Source of the DNA: DASQGA01 sp963762085
Lineage (GTDB): Bacteria > Actinomycetota > Thermoleophilia > Gaiellales > Gaiellaceae
Length of the DNA: 64,000 bases
Direction: 5' to 3'
NCBI GenBank assembly: GCA_963762085.1
Contig: CAVXJD010000006.1
Location: 186,001-250,000 of the forward strand
The position numbers were made by a program, and so were the translations under genes. How positions within the stretch are numbered: position 1 is the stretch's first letter; each line of letters starts with the position of its first letter. Under the pieces are notes generated by a model. That model worked only from the letters and a program-made list of their open reading frames with translations. It was not told the origin of the DNA and ran no database searches. Below are positions 8,660 through 16,557 of this stretch, piece after piece.

Positions 8660-9811
8660 CTACACGTCGAGGAGGAGTGCGTCGCCCTGGCCGCCGCCGG
8701 AGCAGATCGCCGCGAGGCCGAGGCCGCCGCCGTTTCGCCTGAGCTCGTGGATCATCGTCGCGAGGATGCGTGCTCCCGAAGCGCCGATCGGGTGTCCGAG
8801 TGCGACAGCGCCGCCGTTCACGTTGACGCGCTCCGGATCCGTGCCGAGCATCGCGATGGAGTTCAGAACGACCGACGAGAAGGCCTCGTTCAGCTCCACG
8901 CGCTTCACGTCGTCGATCGACTTCCCTGCCTTCTCGAGCGCCTGAAGGCCGGCGAGGGCGGGCGTCTTTGCAAGGTAGGCGAAGTCGTCCGCAACGTAGC
9001 CCTGGGAAACGATCGTGGCCAGGATCTCGAGGCCCCGCTCCCGAGCGAATTCCTCGCTCGTGACCACGAGAGCGCCCGCCCCGTCGTTGACGCCGGGAGC
9101 GTTCCCGGCGGTTGTCGTCCCGTCCGGGTCGAAAACAGGCTTCAGCTGCGAGAGCCGCTCGTAGGAGGTGTCCCGCCGCGGACCCTCGTCGGTCGTCACC
9201 TCACCCACGGGCACGATCTCTTCGTTGAACCGGCCGTTGTCGATGGCGTCCACAGCCCGCTGGTGGGAGCGAAGCGCCCAGCGATCCTGATCCTCCCGCG
9301 AGATCCCGAGCTCACGCGACACAAGCGACGCCTGCGCGACCATGTGCAGCTCGTCGAACGTCGACGTGAGGCCGTCGGAGGTCATCGAGTCGATCAGAAC
9401 GCCGTCGCCGAGCCGATAGCCGAACCGGGCGTTCTTCAGGAGGTACGGGGCGTTCGACATGGATTCCATGCCCCCGGCGACGACGACCGAGTGGTCTCCG
9501 GCCCTGATCATCTGGTCTGCCATCTCGACCGCGCGGACGCTCGAGGCACAGACCTTGTTGATGACGTCGGAGCCGATCTCCTTCGGCAGCCCCGCACCGA
9601 CGCTGGCTTGCCGGGCCGGGGCCTGGCCGGCGCCCGCCTGCAGCACCTGGCCCATGATCACGTACTCGACGTCTTCGTCCTCGATCCCGGCACGGTCGAG
9701 AGCTCCCCGGATCGCGACGGCGCCCAGCTCCGGCGCCGGGTAGTTCTTCAGCGCGCCGCCAAGCTTTCCGAAGGGCGTGCGAACGGCTGAGATGATGACT
9801 GAGCGAGCCAC
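8660..9811 (-). CDS. acetyl-CoA C-acetyltransferase (thiolase)
   Basis: The enzyme cleaves 3-oxoacyl-CoA or condenses two acetyl-CoA. The 383 residues show 'VRTPFGKLGG' at the start, the acyl-enzyme Cys in 'NKVCASSVRA', 'NEAFSSV', the His motif 'GGAVALGHPIGASGARI' and the second Cys in 'AICSGGGQGDALL'. The start is the GTG at 9811 ('VARSVIISAVRTPFG'); upstream in-frame sequence is antisense to the next gene and resembles no thiolase. It pairs functionally with the dehydrogenase at 6601. Confidence 0.95.
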   Translation of the reverse strand: MARSVIISAVRTPFGKLGGALKNYPAPELGAVAIRGALDRAGIEDEDVEYVIMGQVLQAGAGQAPARQASVGAGLPKEIGSDVINKVCASSVRAVEMADQMIRAGDHSVVVAGGMESMSNAPYLLKNARFGYRLGDGVLIDSMTSDGLTSTFDELHMVAQASLVSRELGISREDQDRWALRSHQRAVDAIDNGRFNEEIVPVGEVTTDEGPRRDTSYERLSQLKPVFDPDGTTTAGNAPGVNDGAGALVVTSEEFARERGLEILATIVSQGYVADDFAYLAKTPALAGLQALEKAGKSIDDVKRVELNEAFSSVVLNSIAMLGTDPERVNVNGGAVALGHPIGASGARILATMIHELRRNGGGLGLAAICSGGGQGDALLLDV

Positions 9812-9846
9812 TTTGGCCAGCCTAGCAATGCCCTCCAACGCTGCCT

Positions 9847-11073
9847 CTAACGGGAGCCTTGGCCGGTTCGAGCCTTCCACTCCTCCGCCATCGCGATCCG
9901 CTGGATGAGCGTCGGGTGCGTCTGCATGAGCAGATACGACCAGGTCGGCGGGTCCGGATCCGAGAAGCTCGTTGTTCCCAGTCGCACGAAGAGGCGTTCC
10001 GCTGCCTCCGGCTCGCGGGCGGTCTCGAGCGCCACCCAGTCCGCCTCGGCCTCGAGACGGCGGGTGATGGCGTACTGGAAGGGCAGCGCGAGAAGCTGGA
10101 GCACGACCAGCACGAAGAGAGCGAGGGGAATCGCTGCCGGCGTGTAGACGCCCCCACGACGGCGAGTAGCGCGCGCGATCAGGTACGCGCCGGGCAGCGC
10201 GAAGAGCGCATACCAGCCGACGCTCTTCCAGATGTGGTTCCTGGAGAGGTGTGCGATCTCGTGCGCAAGGACGACCCTCACCTCGTCCTTCTCGAAGCGA
10301 CCGTCGAGCAGGGTGTCCCACAGGATCACGCGCCGGCTCGGACCGAGGCCGACGGCTTCCGCATTCGGCGCACTCGTCAGCTCCCGCACGTCCTGCTCCT
10401 CGACCCGGACCTCCTCCAAACCCTGCTGGGCGGCGAGCTGATCGGCCTCAGCGAGCAGAGCCTGGTCCCGCACCGGGTGGACGCTCGGAATCAGGTACGG
10501 GAAGAGGAATGCGAAGAAGAGCGCGAGGCCGACGAAGGCAGGGGCGCCGGCGAGCCACCACCACTCGCGCAGGGGCGCGGCGAGCGCCATGACGATCAGG
10601 ATCGCCAGGCAGATGAAGAGAAACGCGCCACCGAGGCCGATCCAGTTTTCGAACACCCACCTGCCGTACCCCTGGTGCGAGATGCCGTGCCTGCGCTCCC
10701 ACCAGAGCTGCGCAAGACCGAACGGGAGTTGGGCGAGCCAGAGGAAGGCAAGTCCGATCATGCCGAGGAGCATCCCGGTGCCGACCCGACCGGCTGCGGA
10801 CTCCCGTGCGAAGCGGGGCCCGAGGACGGCGTACAGCCCCAGTACGCCGATGAGGGCCACCTGCGTGAGGACGAAGTTGATCCGGACGAACCGCTGGTAG
10901 TCGCGCGCCTCCTCGAGCTCGGCGGCGCCGAAATACTCCCGAACGTCGAGGCTCGGGAGCTGGAGATCTCCGGGGACGCTCGACCGCCAGAGCAGTACGA
11001 CTGCCACTGTGTAGATCCCGACCAGGAAAGCGAACGCGAGCGCTGCGACCGCGCGGCGGGTCGTGACCGTCAC
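9847..11073 (-). CDS. M48 family membrane zinc metallopeptidase
   Basis: A 408-residue protein with about four hydrophobic segments before, and two after, the zinc motif HEIAH at residues 271-275. The third ligand is expected in 'RRLEAEADWVALE'. This layout resembles the CAAX-protease/Ste24 and HtpX branches of M48, which act on membrane or lipidated proteins. The GTG start overlaps a TGA in the frame of the preceding DUF4389 gene (GTGA), suggesting the two were coupled. No clear Shine-Dalgarno sequence precedes it. Confidence 0.88.
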   Translation of the reverse strand: MTVTTRRAVAALAFAFLVGIYTVAVVLLWRSSVPGDLQLPSLDVREYFGAAELEEARDYQRFVRINFVLTQVALIGVLGLYAVLGPRFARESAAGRVGTGMLLGMIGLAFLWLAQLPFGLAQLWWERRHGISHQGYGRWVFENWIGLGGAFLFICLAILIVMALAAPLREWWWLAGAPAFVGLALFFAFLFPYLIPSVHPVRDQALLAEADQLAAQQGLEEVRVEEQDVRELTSAPNAEAVGLGPSRRVILWDTLLDGRFEKDEVRVVLAHEIAHLSRNHIWKSVGWYALFALPGAYLIARATRRRGGVYTPAAIPLALFVLVVLQLLALPFQYAITRRLEAEADWVALETAREPEAAERLFVRLGTTSFSDPDPPTWSYLLMQTHPTLIQRIAMAEEWKARTGQGSR

Positions 11074-12365
11074 ACCGCGGAGCGGAGACAGGGGCTCTTC
11101 GGAGCTCGTCCTCTGTTGGCGCGGGCAGCTGCGCCGGGCCGCTGTAGGGGTAGCGCCCGGTCAGAAGAAACAGGTATCCGTCGGTCTGAGCCGCGTAGCG
11201 AAGCGCGTAGGCGCCGAGGTTTCGAAGACCGGTCGGCATCCTGCCGGTCGCGAGGGAAGCGAACCAGCCGCCGACGCCGACGAGTACGAGCGCCGAGTTG
11301 AACGAGCTCGTGACGAGAAGCGCCGGGAACGCGAGGAAAAGGCGGAACGCCGCCGTCCAGCGGCTCTGGGGCTCAGGCTGGGCGATCGACGACCTCGACC
11401 GGATAGCTCCCGGCCGCTCCAGTAAAGCCCGGAAAGGGATTCGCGACGAGGAACAGGTACGCAAAGACGTGGATGTCGTAGCGCACGTACGCCGCCAGGA
11501 AGCGGTGCAGTGCGTCGGGGGAGCGGCCGGTGAAGAGGACGGCGAACCAGTTGAGCACGGCCGCAAAAAAAGCGGCGATCGACCAGAGGATGAGCCACAC
11601 GAAATGCGGGAACGTGAGCAGCAGCCGGAAGAAGACGCTCACGCGTGAGCGGCGGAGGTCGTCTCCATCGGGGTGCAACGTGATCGCAGGGGGGGCGGGC
11701 GCCGGCGCAGGCTCGGGCCACGACGGGTCCGCGTCCGGGTACCGGTCGGTCAGCAAGGCGAGGTAGCCGTAGGTCTGGGCCGCGTAGCGCAGCGAGTAAG
11801 CCTCGAGATCACGGAAGCCCTGCGGCATCCGCCCCCGGGCCAGGCACACGAACCAGCCGAGAAAGGCGACGACGAACGCGAGCCCGAGCGCGGAGAGGCC
11901 GCCGGCGGAGCTCGCCGAGGAGGAAGTGTCGTAGCTGCCCTCGCCCGTCGCGTTCCAGGTCGCGGTTCCGACGAGGGCCGCGGTCAGGACGAGCGGCGGC
12001 AGCGCGAGGAAGAGCCGGAAGGCTGCGCCGAGGCGCCCCTGGCGGGCCGGCGGATCGACCTCGACGTCGATCGGATAACCGGGGGAGCCGGTGAATCCAG
12101 GGAAGGGGTTCGCCGCCAAGAGCCCGTAGGCATACACGTGGGTCGAATATCGCACGAGGGCCGACAGGAACCTGTGCAGGTCGACCGAAGGCTTTCCCGT
12201 GACGAGCACCACGACCCAGTTCGCAATCGAGGCGAAGAAGGCCGCGATGCTCCAGAGCACGAGCCAGATCGCGTGCGGAATCAGCAGGAGGAGCCGGAAG
12301 AAGACGGTCAGGCGAGACCGCCCGAGGTCGTCCGTGACGACGAGACGGATCGGGTGCGACTCCAC
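11071..12365 (-). pseudogene. tandem DUF4389 membrane protein, frameshifted
   Basis: Two similar halves are visible. Each holds 'VFFRLLL..PH..WL.LWSIAAFFA', 'NPFPGFTG', 'AAFRLFLA.P' and 'L.AY.LRYAAQT.GYL.LLT.RYP', the DUF4389 pattern of short membrane proteins. The first half and the start of the second are in one frame, which stops at 11373. The rest of the second half continues one frame over. Removing one base in GCCTGAG would give 'VDRPAEPQSRWTAAFRLF', which aligns with 'VDPPARQGRLGAAFRLF' in the first half. A second frame change is needed before about 11080 to reach the TGA that overlaps the M48 start. The GTG at 12365 ('ESHPIRLVVTDD') is the likely start. Confidence 0.8.
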
Positions 12366-12416
12366 AGCCGGGATTATGGGCCGTCCCGAGGACGGCGCGC
12401 TGTTTCTCTCTCGAAG

Positions 12417-12445
12417 TTGACCGGGCCTGCCGGGTGGCCTACCCT
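12417..12445 (+). promoter_or_regulatory. trp operon promoter (leaderless trpL transcript likely)
   Basis: TTGACC at 12417-12422 and TACCCT at 12440-12445, 17 bases apart, match the -35/-10 spacing of a housekeeping sigma factor. The trpL ATG begins 7 bases after the -10 box, so transcription should start at or within a base or two of the start codon. No ribosome-binding site fits in between, hence a leaderless leader peptide is inferred. Confidence 0.7.
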
Positions 12446-12452
12446 GAGATCG

Positions 12453-12518
12453 ATGACGACTTCCATCCGCACCTGGTGGGCTTGGCGCCGCGAGCGGAGC
12501 GGAAGCGTCGCCTGCTGA
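12453..12518 (+). CDS. trpL: trp leader peptide TrpL
   Basis: A 21-codon frame with three Trp codons close together ('RTWWAWRR', codons 8, 9 and 11), followed by a stop at 12516-12518. It lies 64 bases before trpE and just after a good promoter. The peptide itself needs no function: ribosome stalling at the Trp codons senses charged tRNA-Trp and sets the fold of the downstream RNA. Three Trp in 21 residues, placed before trpE and an intrinsic terminator, is very unlikely by chance. Confidence 0.88.
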   Translation: MTTSIRTWWAWRRERSGSVAC

Positions 12519-12571
12519 CCCAGAGGCCCTCGACCATCCGTTTCGCTCCCCTGACCTTCCCTCGGAAGGTC
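12455..12571 (+). promoter_or_regulatory. trp attenuator: competing RNA hairpins
   Basis: Four segments can pair in mutually exclusive ways. Segment 1 (12455-12464, GACGACTTCC) pairs with segment 2 (12501-12509, GGAAGCGTC) through nine pairs and one bulge. Segment 2 can instead pair with segment 3 (12553-12560, GACCTTCC) through eight pairs and one bulge, as the antiterminator. Segment 3 pairs with segment 4 (12564-12571, GGAAGGTC) as the terminator. A ribosome stalled at the Trp codons (12474-12485) would cover segment 1 and free segment 2. A ribosome reaching the stop at 12516 would cover segment 2, so the terminator forms. A rival 9-bp pairing, 12496-12504 with 12541-12549, also exists. 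Confidence 0.8.
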
Positions 12572-12576
12572 TTTTT
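12553..12576 (+). terminator. trp attenuator terminator
   Basis: A perfect 8-bp stem, GACCTTCC / GGAAGGTC with loop CTC, is followed at once by TTTTT. The 3' arm also contains GGAAGG, the only Shine-Dalgarno-like sequence before the trpE ATG at 12583, so folding may both end transcription and hide the ribosome site. Confidence 0.9.
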
Positions 12577-12582
12577 GTTGCC

Positions 12583-13827
12583 ATGACCATCGCGACCGAC
12601 ATCCACGCAGATCTGATCACCCCGCTTGGGGCATACCTCCGCCTGCGGGCCGCCGGAACGGCGAGCTTCCTCCTCGAGTCAGTGGAGAAGGGGCGGCTCG
12701 GCCGCTACAGCCTGGTGGGCTCGGGCTCGCGCCTCGTCTCCTTCGAGGAGGCAGGCGCCGAGCTCGACGCAGGACGGCCCGTGGTCGGCTACCTGGGCTA
12801 TGACCACGTGGCGAAGCTCGAGCCGACAGTGGTACTCCCTGCGGACGGCCCAGACCTCCCCGAGAGCCGCTTCGTGGTCGCCGACCGCCTCGTCCGCTTC
12901 GACCACGTCACGAGCATCGCGGAGGTCCTGGCAGGCGATCGCAACGAGATCGCGGCCCTGCTCGAAGGGCCCCCGCCTGCATCCGAGGCTCACAGTGAGC
13001 CCGATCAGGAGGCAACGACCATGCGCTCTCCGAGCCGGGAGGACTACGAGGAAGGGGTGCGCACAGCCAAGGAGCACATCCGGATCGGTGACGCGTTCCA
13101 GATCGTCCTGTCGCAGCGCGCCGAGAGACCGACGTCCGCCTCCGCGCTCGCGCTCTACCGCTCGCTCAGGCGGATCAATCCGTCGCCCTACCTCTTCCTG
13201 CTCGAGCTGGGCGATCTCGCGCTGGTGGGCTCCTCGCCGGAGACCCTCGTCAAGCTCGAGGGGACGCGGGCGAGCCTGAACCCCATCGCCGGCACGACGG
13301 ATGCCGGAGAGGGAGACGCAGAGCGCTTGCTCGCCTCCGAGAAGGATCGAGCGGAGCACGTAATGCTCGTCGACCTCGGCCGGAACGACCTCTCCCGCGT
13401 CTGCGTCCCCGGCACGGTGCGAGTGGGTCGCTTCCTCGAGGCGGAGCGGTACTCGCACGTCACCCACCTCGTCTCCGAGGTTGCCGGCGAGCTGGCCTCC
13501 GGCCGGTCGGGCCTCGACCTCCTGCGGGCGTGCTTTCCGGCCGGAACGGTCTCCGGCGCTCCCAAGGTCCGCGCCATGCAGATCATCTTCGAGCTCGAGG
13601 GTCGCCGTCGCGGGCCCTACGCAGGTGCGGTCGGCTACGCCCTCCCGGACGGGGCGCTCGACACCTGCATCGCAATCCGGACGATCGTCCTCTCGGGCGG
13701 GGTCGCACATCTTCAGGCCGGGGCGGGCATCGTCGCCGAGTCGGATCCGACCTCGGAGCACCAGGAGTGCCTGAACAAGCTCGCGGCACTCGAAGCGGCC
13801 ATCGAGGATGCGGAGCGCGCACCGTGA
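12583..13827 (+). CDS. trpE: anthranilate synthase component I
   Basis: TrpE converts chorismate to anthranilate with ammonia supplied by TrpG. The chorismate-binding domain is complete: 'GDAFQIVLSQRAERP', 'SPYLFLLELGDLALVGSSPE', 'PIAGTTDAGEGDAE', 'EHVMLVDLGRNDLSRVC' and 'FPAGTVSGAPKVRAM'. The protein is 414 residues, shorter than the roughly 500 usual for TrpE, mainly through a reduced N-terminal domain; 'LLESVEKGRLGRYSLVG' of that domain is retained. The stop overlaps the trpG start (TGATG), and trpG adjacency excludes a stand-alone salicylate or PABA synthase role. Confidence 0.96.
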   Translation: MTIATDIHADLITPLGAYLRLRAAGTASFLLESVEKGRLGRYSLVGSGSRLVSFEEAGAELDAGRPVVGYLGYDHVAKLEPTVVLPADGPDLPESRFVVADRLVRFDHVTSIAEVLAGDRNEIAALLEGPPPASEAHSEPDQEATTMRSPSREDYEEGVRTAKEHIRIGDAFQIVLSQRAERPTSASALALYRSLRRINPSPYLFLLELGDLALVGSSPETLVKLEGTRASLNPIAGTTDAGEGDAERLLASEKDRAEHVMLVDLGRNDLSRVCVPGTVRVGRFLEAERYSHVTHLVSEVAGELASGRSGLDLLRACFPAGTVSGAPKVRAMQIIFELEGRRRGPYAGAVGYALPDGALDTCIAIRTIVLSGGVAHLQAGAGIVAESDPTSEHQECLNKLAALEAAIEDAERAP

Positions 13828-14387
13828 TGCTCCTGATCGACAACTACGACTCCTTTACCTACAACCTTGCCCACCTCTTCCAGGAGCTCGGCGCCGAGGT
13901 GACGGTGCTTCGAAACGACGCCCTGGACGCTGAGGAAGCCGAGCGGCTCGCTCCGAGCCACCTGATCGTCTCCCCCGGTCCCGGCCGCCCGGCGGACGCG
14001 GGCGCGACCATCGAGATCCTGAAGCGGCTCGGCCCGCGGACTCCCACCCTTGGCGTCTGCCTCGGACACCAGGCGATCGTCGAGGCCTTCGGCGGCGAGG
14101 TGGGCCAGGCCAAGCGCCTCGTCCACGGAAAGGCGGCAGCGGTCAGCCACGACGGACAAGGGCTCTTCGACGGCCTCCCGGACCCTTTCGAGGGCGGGCG
14201 CTACCACTCGCTCGCGGCGACGCGGATCCCCGACGTGCTCGAGGTCTGCGCCACGACCGCGGACGGAGAGGTCATGGCGGTTCGCCACCGCGAGCTGCCG
14301 ATCGACGGGATCCAGTTCCACCCCGAGTCGGTCCTGACGCCGACCGGCTCCGAGCTCGCGCGGAATTTCCTGGAGGGACGACGGTGA
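13827..14387 (+). CDS. trpG: anthranilate synthase component II (glutamine amidotransferase)
   Basis: TrpG releases ammonia from glutamine for TrpE. This 186-residue class I amidotransferase has 'LLIDNYDSFTYNLAHLFQELG' in shortened form at the start, 'SPGPGRPADAG', the nucleophile in 'LGVCLGHQAI' and the His-Glu pair in 'IQFHPESVLTP'. The ATG at 13827 overlaps the trpE stop; a GTG one codon earlier is an alternative. It could also serve PABA synthesis, as TrpG often does in actinobacteria. Confidence 0.95.
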   Translation: MLLIDNYDSFTYNLAHLFQELGAEVTVLRNDALDAEEAERLAPSHLIVSPGPGRPADAGATIEILKRLGPRTPTLGVCLGHQAIVEAFGGEVGQAKRLVHGKAAAVSHDGQGLFDGLPDPFEGGRYHSLAATRIPDVLEVCATTADGEVMAVRHRELPIDGIQFHPESVLTPTGSELARNFLEGRR

Positions 14388-15406
14388 TTCAGGCAGCCCT
14401 CGGCCGGCTTCTGGATGGACACGACCTGGCCCGCGATGAGGCGCGGGAGGTCATGAACGGGATCATGCGCGGCGAGGCGACACACGCCCAGATCGGCGGC
14501 TTCCTCGTCGCCCTCCGCCTGAAGGGCGAGACCGCGGATGAGATCGCCGGGTGCGCCGAGGCGATGCGCTCCCATGTCCTTGCGGTCGCGCCGGAGCGAC
14601 AGGATCTCGTCGACACGGCCGGGACCGGCGGTGACGGCGCCCGAACGTTCAACATCTCCACGGCGGCGGCACTCGTCGCAGCGGCGGCGGGAGCGGGTGT
14701 CGCGAAGCACGGGAACCGGGCCGTGTCCTCTGCGTCGGGATCGGCGGACGTCCTCGAGGCACTCGGCTTCTCCCTAGAGCTGGAACCTGAGCGGATCGCC
14801 CGCTCGATCGACGAGCTCGGGTTCGGATTCCTCTTTGCACCGTCGCACCATCCGGCCATGCGCCATGCCGCACCGGTTCGCAAGGAGCTCGCAGCCCGGA
14901 CGGTTTTCAATGTCCTCGGACCGCTCACGAACCCGGCCGGCGCGCGGGCACAGGTTGTCGGGGTCTACGCTCCCGAGCTGGTGCCGACGATCGCGGAGGT
15001 GCTCGCGCAGCTCGGGGCGCGCCGCGCCTTCGTCGTCCACGGAGCGGGCGGCATCGATGAGCTCTCGCCTGCCGGCCCGAACCTCGTCTGCGAGGTCGTG
15101 GGAGGCAAGGTCGTGGAGCGGCAGATCGACCCGGCCGATTTCGGCGTGCCGCGCTGCCGTCCGGAGGACCTCACCGGCGGCACCCCGGCCGAGAACGCGG
15201 CCATGGTGCGCGAGATCTTCCAGGGCGGGCGAGGGCCGAAGCGCGAGGCAGTGCTCCTGAACGCCGCGGGCGCGATCGCCGCCGGCGGTCACGCCGAGGA
15301 TCTCGAAGAGGGCTACGGAATCGCTTCGGCGGCACTCGACTCCGGCGCCGCCGCAGCACGGCTCGACGAGCTCGTCGCCTTCTCCCGGGCCGAGGCGGTC
15401 GCCTGA
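14384..15406 (+). CDS. trpD: anthranilate phosphoribosyltransferase
   Basis: TrpD joins anthranilate to PRPP. At 340 residues it is of normal length. Family marks are 'DTAGTGGDGARTFNISTAAA' (PRPP loop), 'KHGNRAVSSASGSADVLEALG', 'FAPSHHPAM' and 'VFNVLGPLTNPA'. The GTG start overlaps the trpG stop (GTGA) and its own stop overlaps the next ATG (TGATG), so translation is coupled through this part of the operon. Confidence 0.97.
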   Translation: MIQAALGRLLDGHDLARDEAREVMNGIMRGEATHAQIGGFLVALRLKGETADEIAGCAEAMRSHVLAVAPERQDLVDTAGTGGDGARTFNISTAAALVAAAAGAGVAKHGNRAVSSASGSADVLEALGFSLELEPERIARSIDELGFGFLFAPSHHPAMRHAAPVRKELAARTVFNVLGPLTNPAGARAQVVGVYAPELVPTIAEVLAQLGARRAFVVHGAGGIDELSPAGPNLVCEVVGGKVVERQIDPADFGVPRCRPEDLTGGTPAENAAMVREIFQGGRGPKREAVLLNAAGAIAAGGHAEDLEEGYGIASAALDSGAAAARLDELVAFSRAEAVA

Positions 15407-16557
15407 TGGGACGGTTCCGGGATGCGCTCGCGGCCCCCGGCCTCGGGGCGATTGCCGAGATCAAGCGGCGCTCCCCTTCTGCGGGCGAGCTGCGTCCCGA
15501 CGCCGATCCCCGGCTTCTCGCCCCCGCGTACGAGTCGGCCGGGGCGGCAGCGGTCTCGGTCCTGGTCGACGAGCGCTTCGGCGGGACGTGGGACGACCTG
15601 CGTGCCGCACGGGCAGCGAGCGCGGTCCCACTGCTCGCCAAGGGGTTCTTCCGGAGCCGTGACGACCTGATCCAGGCCAAGGAAGCGGGTGCCGACGCGG
15701 CACTCCTGCTCCTCCGCGACCTGAACGACGGCGAGTCGGCTTCCTTCCTTACTGCGGCCCACGATCTGGGCCTCGACGTCCTGGTCGAGGCGCACGACGC
15801 AGAGGAGCTCGAGCGTGCGATCGCGCTCGATGCCGAGATTCTCGGCGTGAACGCCCGCGACCTCTCGACGTTCGAGATCGACCGGGCGCGTCAGCTCGAC
15901 CTGGTCTCCCGCGCGCCACGGGACCGCGTGGTGGTGGCGGAGAGTGGTATCTCCTCCCGCGCGCAGGGCGCCGCTGCGGAGCTCGCAGGAGCAGATGCCG
16001 TCCTGATCGGGTCGGCGCTCATGCGGGCGGCCGATCCGGGCGCGAAGCTCGTAGAGCTCCTGTCCCGTCCGCTGGTCAAGGTCTGCGGGCTGACGCGTCC
16101 GGAGGACGTGGCCGTTGCGGCCGAGGCCGGGGCAGATTTCGCGGGTTTCGTCCTCGCCGAAAGCCCTCGCCGAGCCACGGCCCCTCTGCCCGTCCCGGAG
16201 ACGATGCTCTCGGTCGCGGTCCTCGTCGGCGAGGTCGAAGCCACCCCCACGGACCTCGTCCAGCTCTACGAGTCGGAGAACGGCCACCGGGCTCGCGACG
16301 GAGTGCTACTCCAACGGGGAAGGACCGTCGCAAGGGTGCTCGACCTCCCGTGGCTCGACGAGGACGACGGCCATTGGGACAAGGCCGCGAGCGTCGAGGG
16401 GCGCGTGCTCCTCGCAGGCGGGCTTGGCCCCGAGAATGTGAGCGCCGCCATCCAGGCGGTTGACCCCTGGTGCGTGGATGCGAGCCGAAGCCTCGAAGCC
16501 GCCCCGGGAATCAAGGATCATGAGCGCGTTCGCGCCTTCGTGGAGGCGGCGCGGTGA
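15406..16557 (+). CDS. trpC: fused indole-3-glycerol phosphate synthase / phosphoribosylanthranilate isomerase
   Basis: One 383-residue chain carries both activities. Residues 1-222 are TrpC: 'AIAEIKRRSPSAGELRPDA', 'PLLAKGFF', 'GVNARDLSTFEID' and 'VVAESGISSRAQ'. Residues from about 223 are TrpF: 'PLVKVCGLTRPEDVAVAAEAGADFAGFV' shortened here to its key 'KVCGLT' Cys, then 'LLAGGLGPENV' and 'CVDASRSLEAAPGIKDHERV'. The TrpF half is only about 160 residues against some 200 in free-standing enzymes, and the usual 'DVSSGVE' reads 'DASRSLE'. No separate trpF is in the window. It overlaps both neighbours. Confidence 0.93.
   Translation: MGRFRDALAAPGLGAIAEIKRRSPSAGELRPDADPRLLAPAYESAGAAAVSVLVDERFGGTWDDLRAARAASAVPLLAKGFFRSRDDLIQAKEAGADAALLLLRDLNDGESASFLTAAHDLGLDVLVEAHDAEELERAIALDAEILGVNARDLSTFEIDRARQLDLVSRAPRDRVVVAESGISSRAQGAAAELAGADAVLIGSALMRAADPGAKLVELLSRPLVKVCGLTRPEDVAVAAEAGADFAGFVLAESPRRATAPLPVPETMLSVAVLVGEVEATPTDLVQLYESENGHRARDGVLLQRGRTVARVLDLPWLDEDDGHWDKAASVEGRVLLAGGLGPENVSAAIQAVDPWCVDASRSLEAAPGIKDHERVRAFVEAAR

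Noticed and set aside
8660..10321. Thiolase frame extended about 170 codons upstream
   Set aside because: The extension is antisense-like sequence overlapping the M48 gene; the GTG at 9811 gives the normal thiolase N-terminus.
9859..11301. 480-codon open frame on the + strand opposite the M48 peptidase gene
   Set aside because: It is antisense to a gene with clear protease motifs; its translation is rich in Arg, Glu and Pro without any domain, as expected of a shadow frame in GC-rich DNA.
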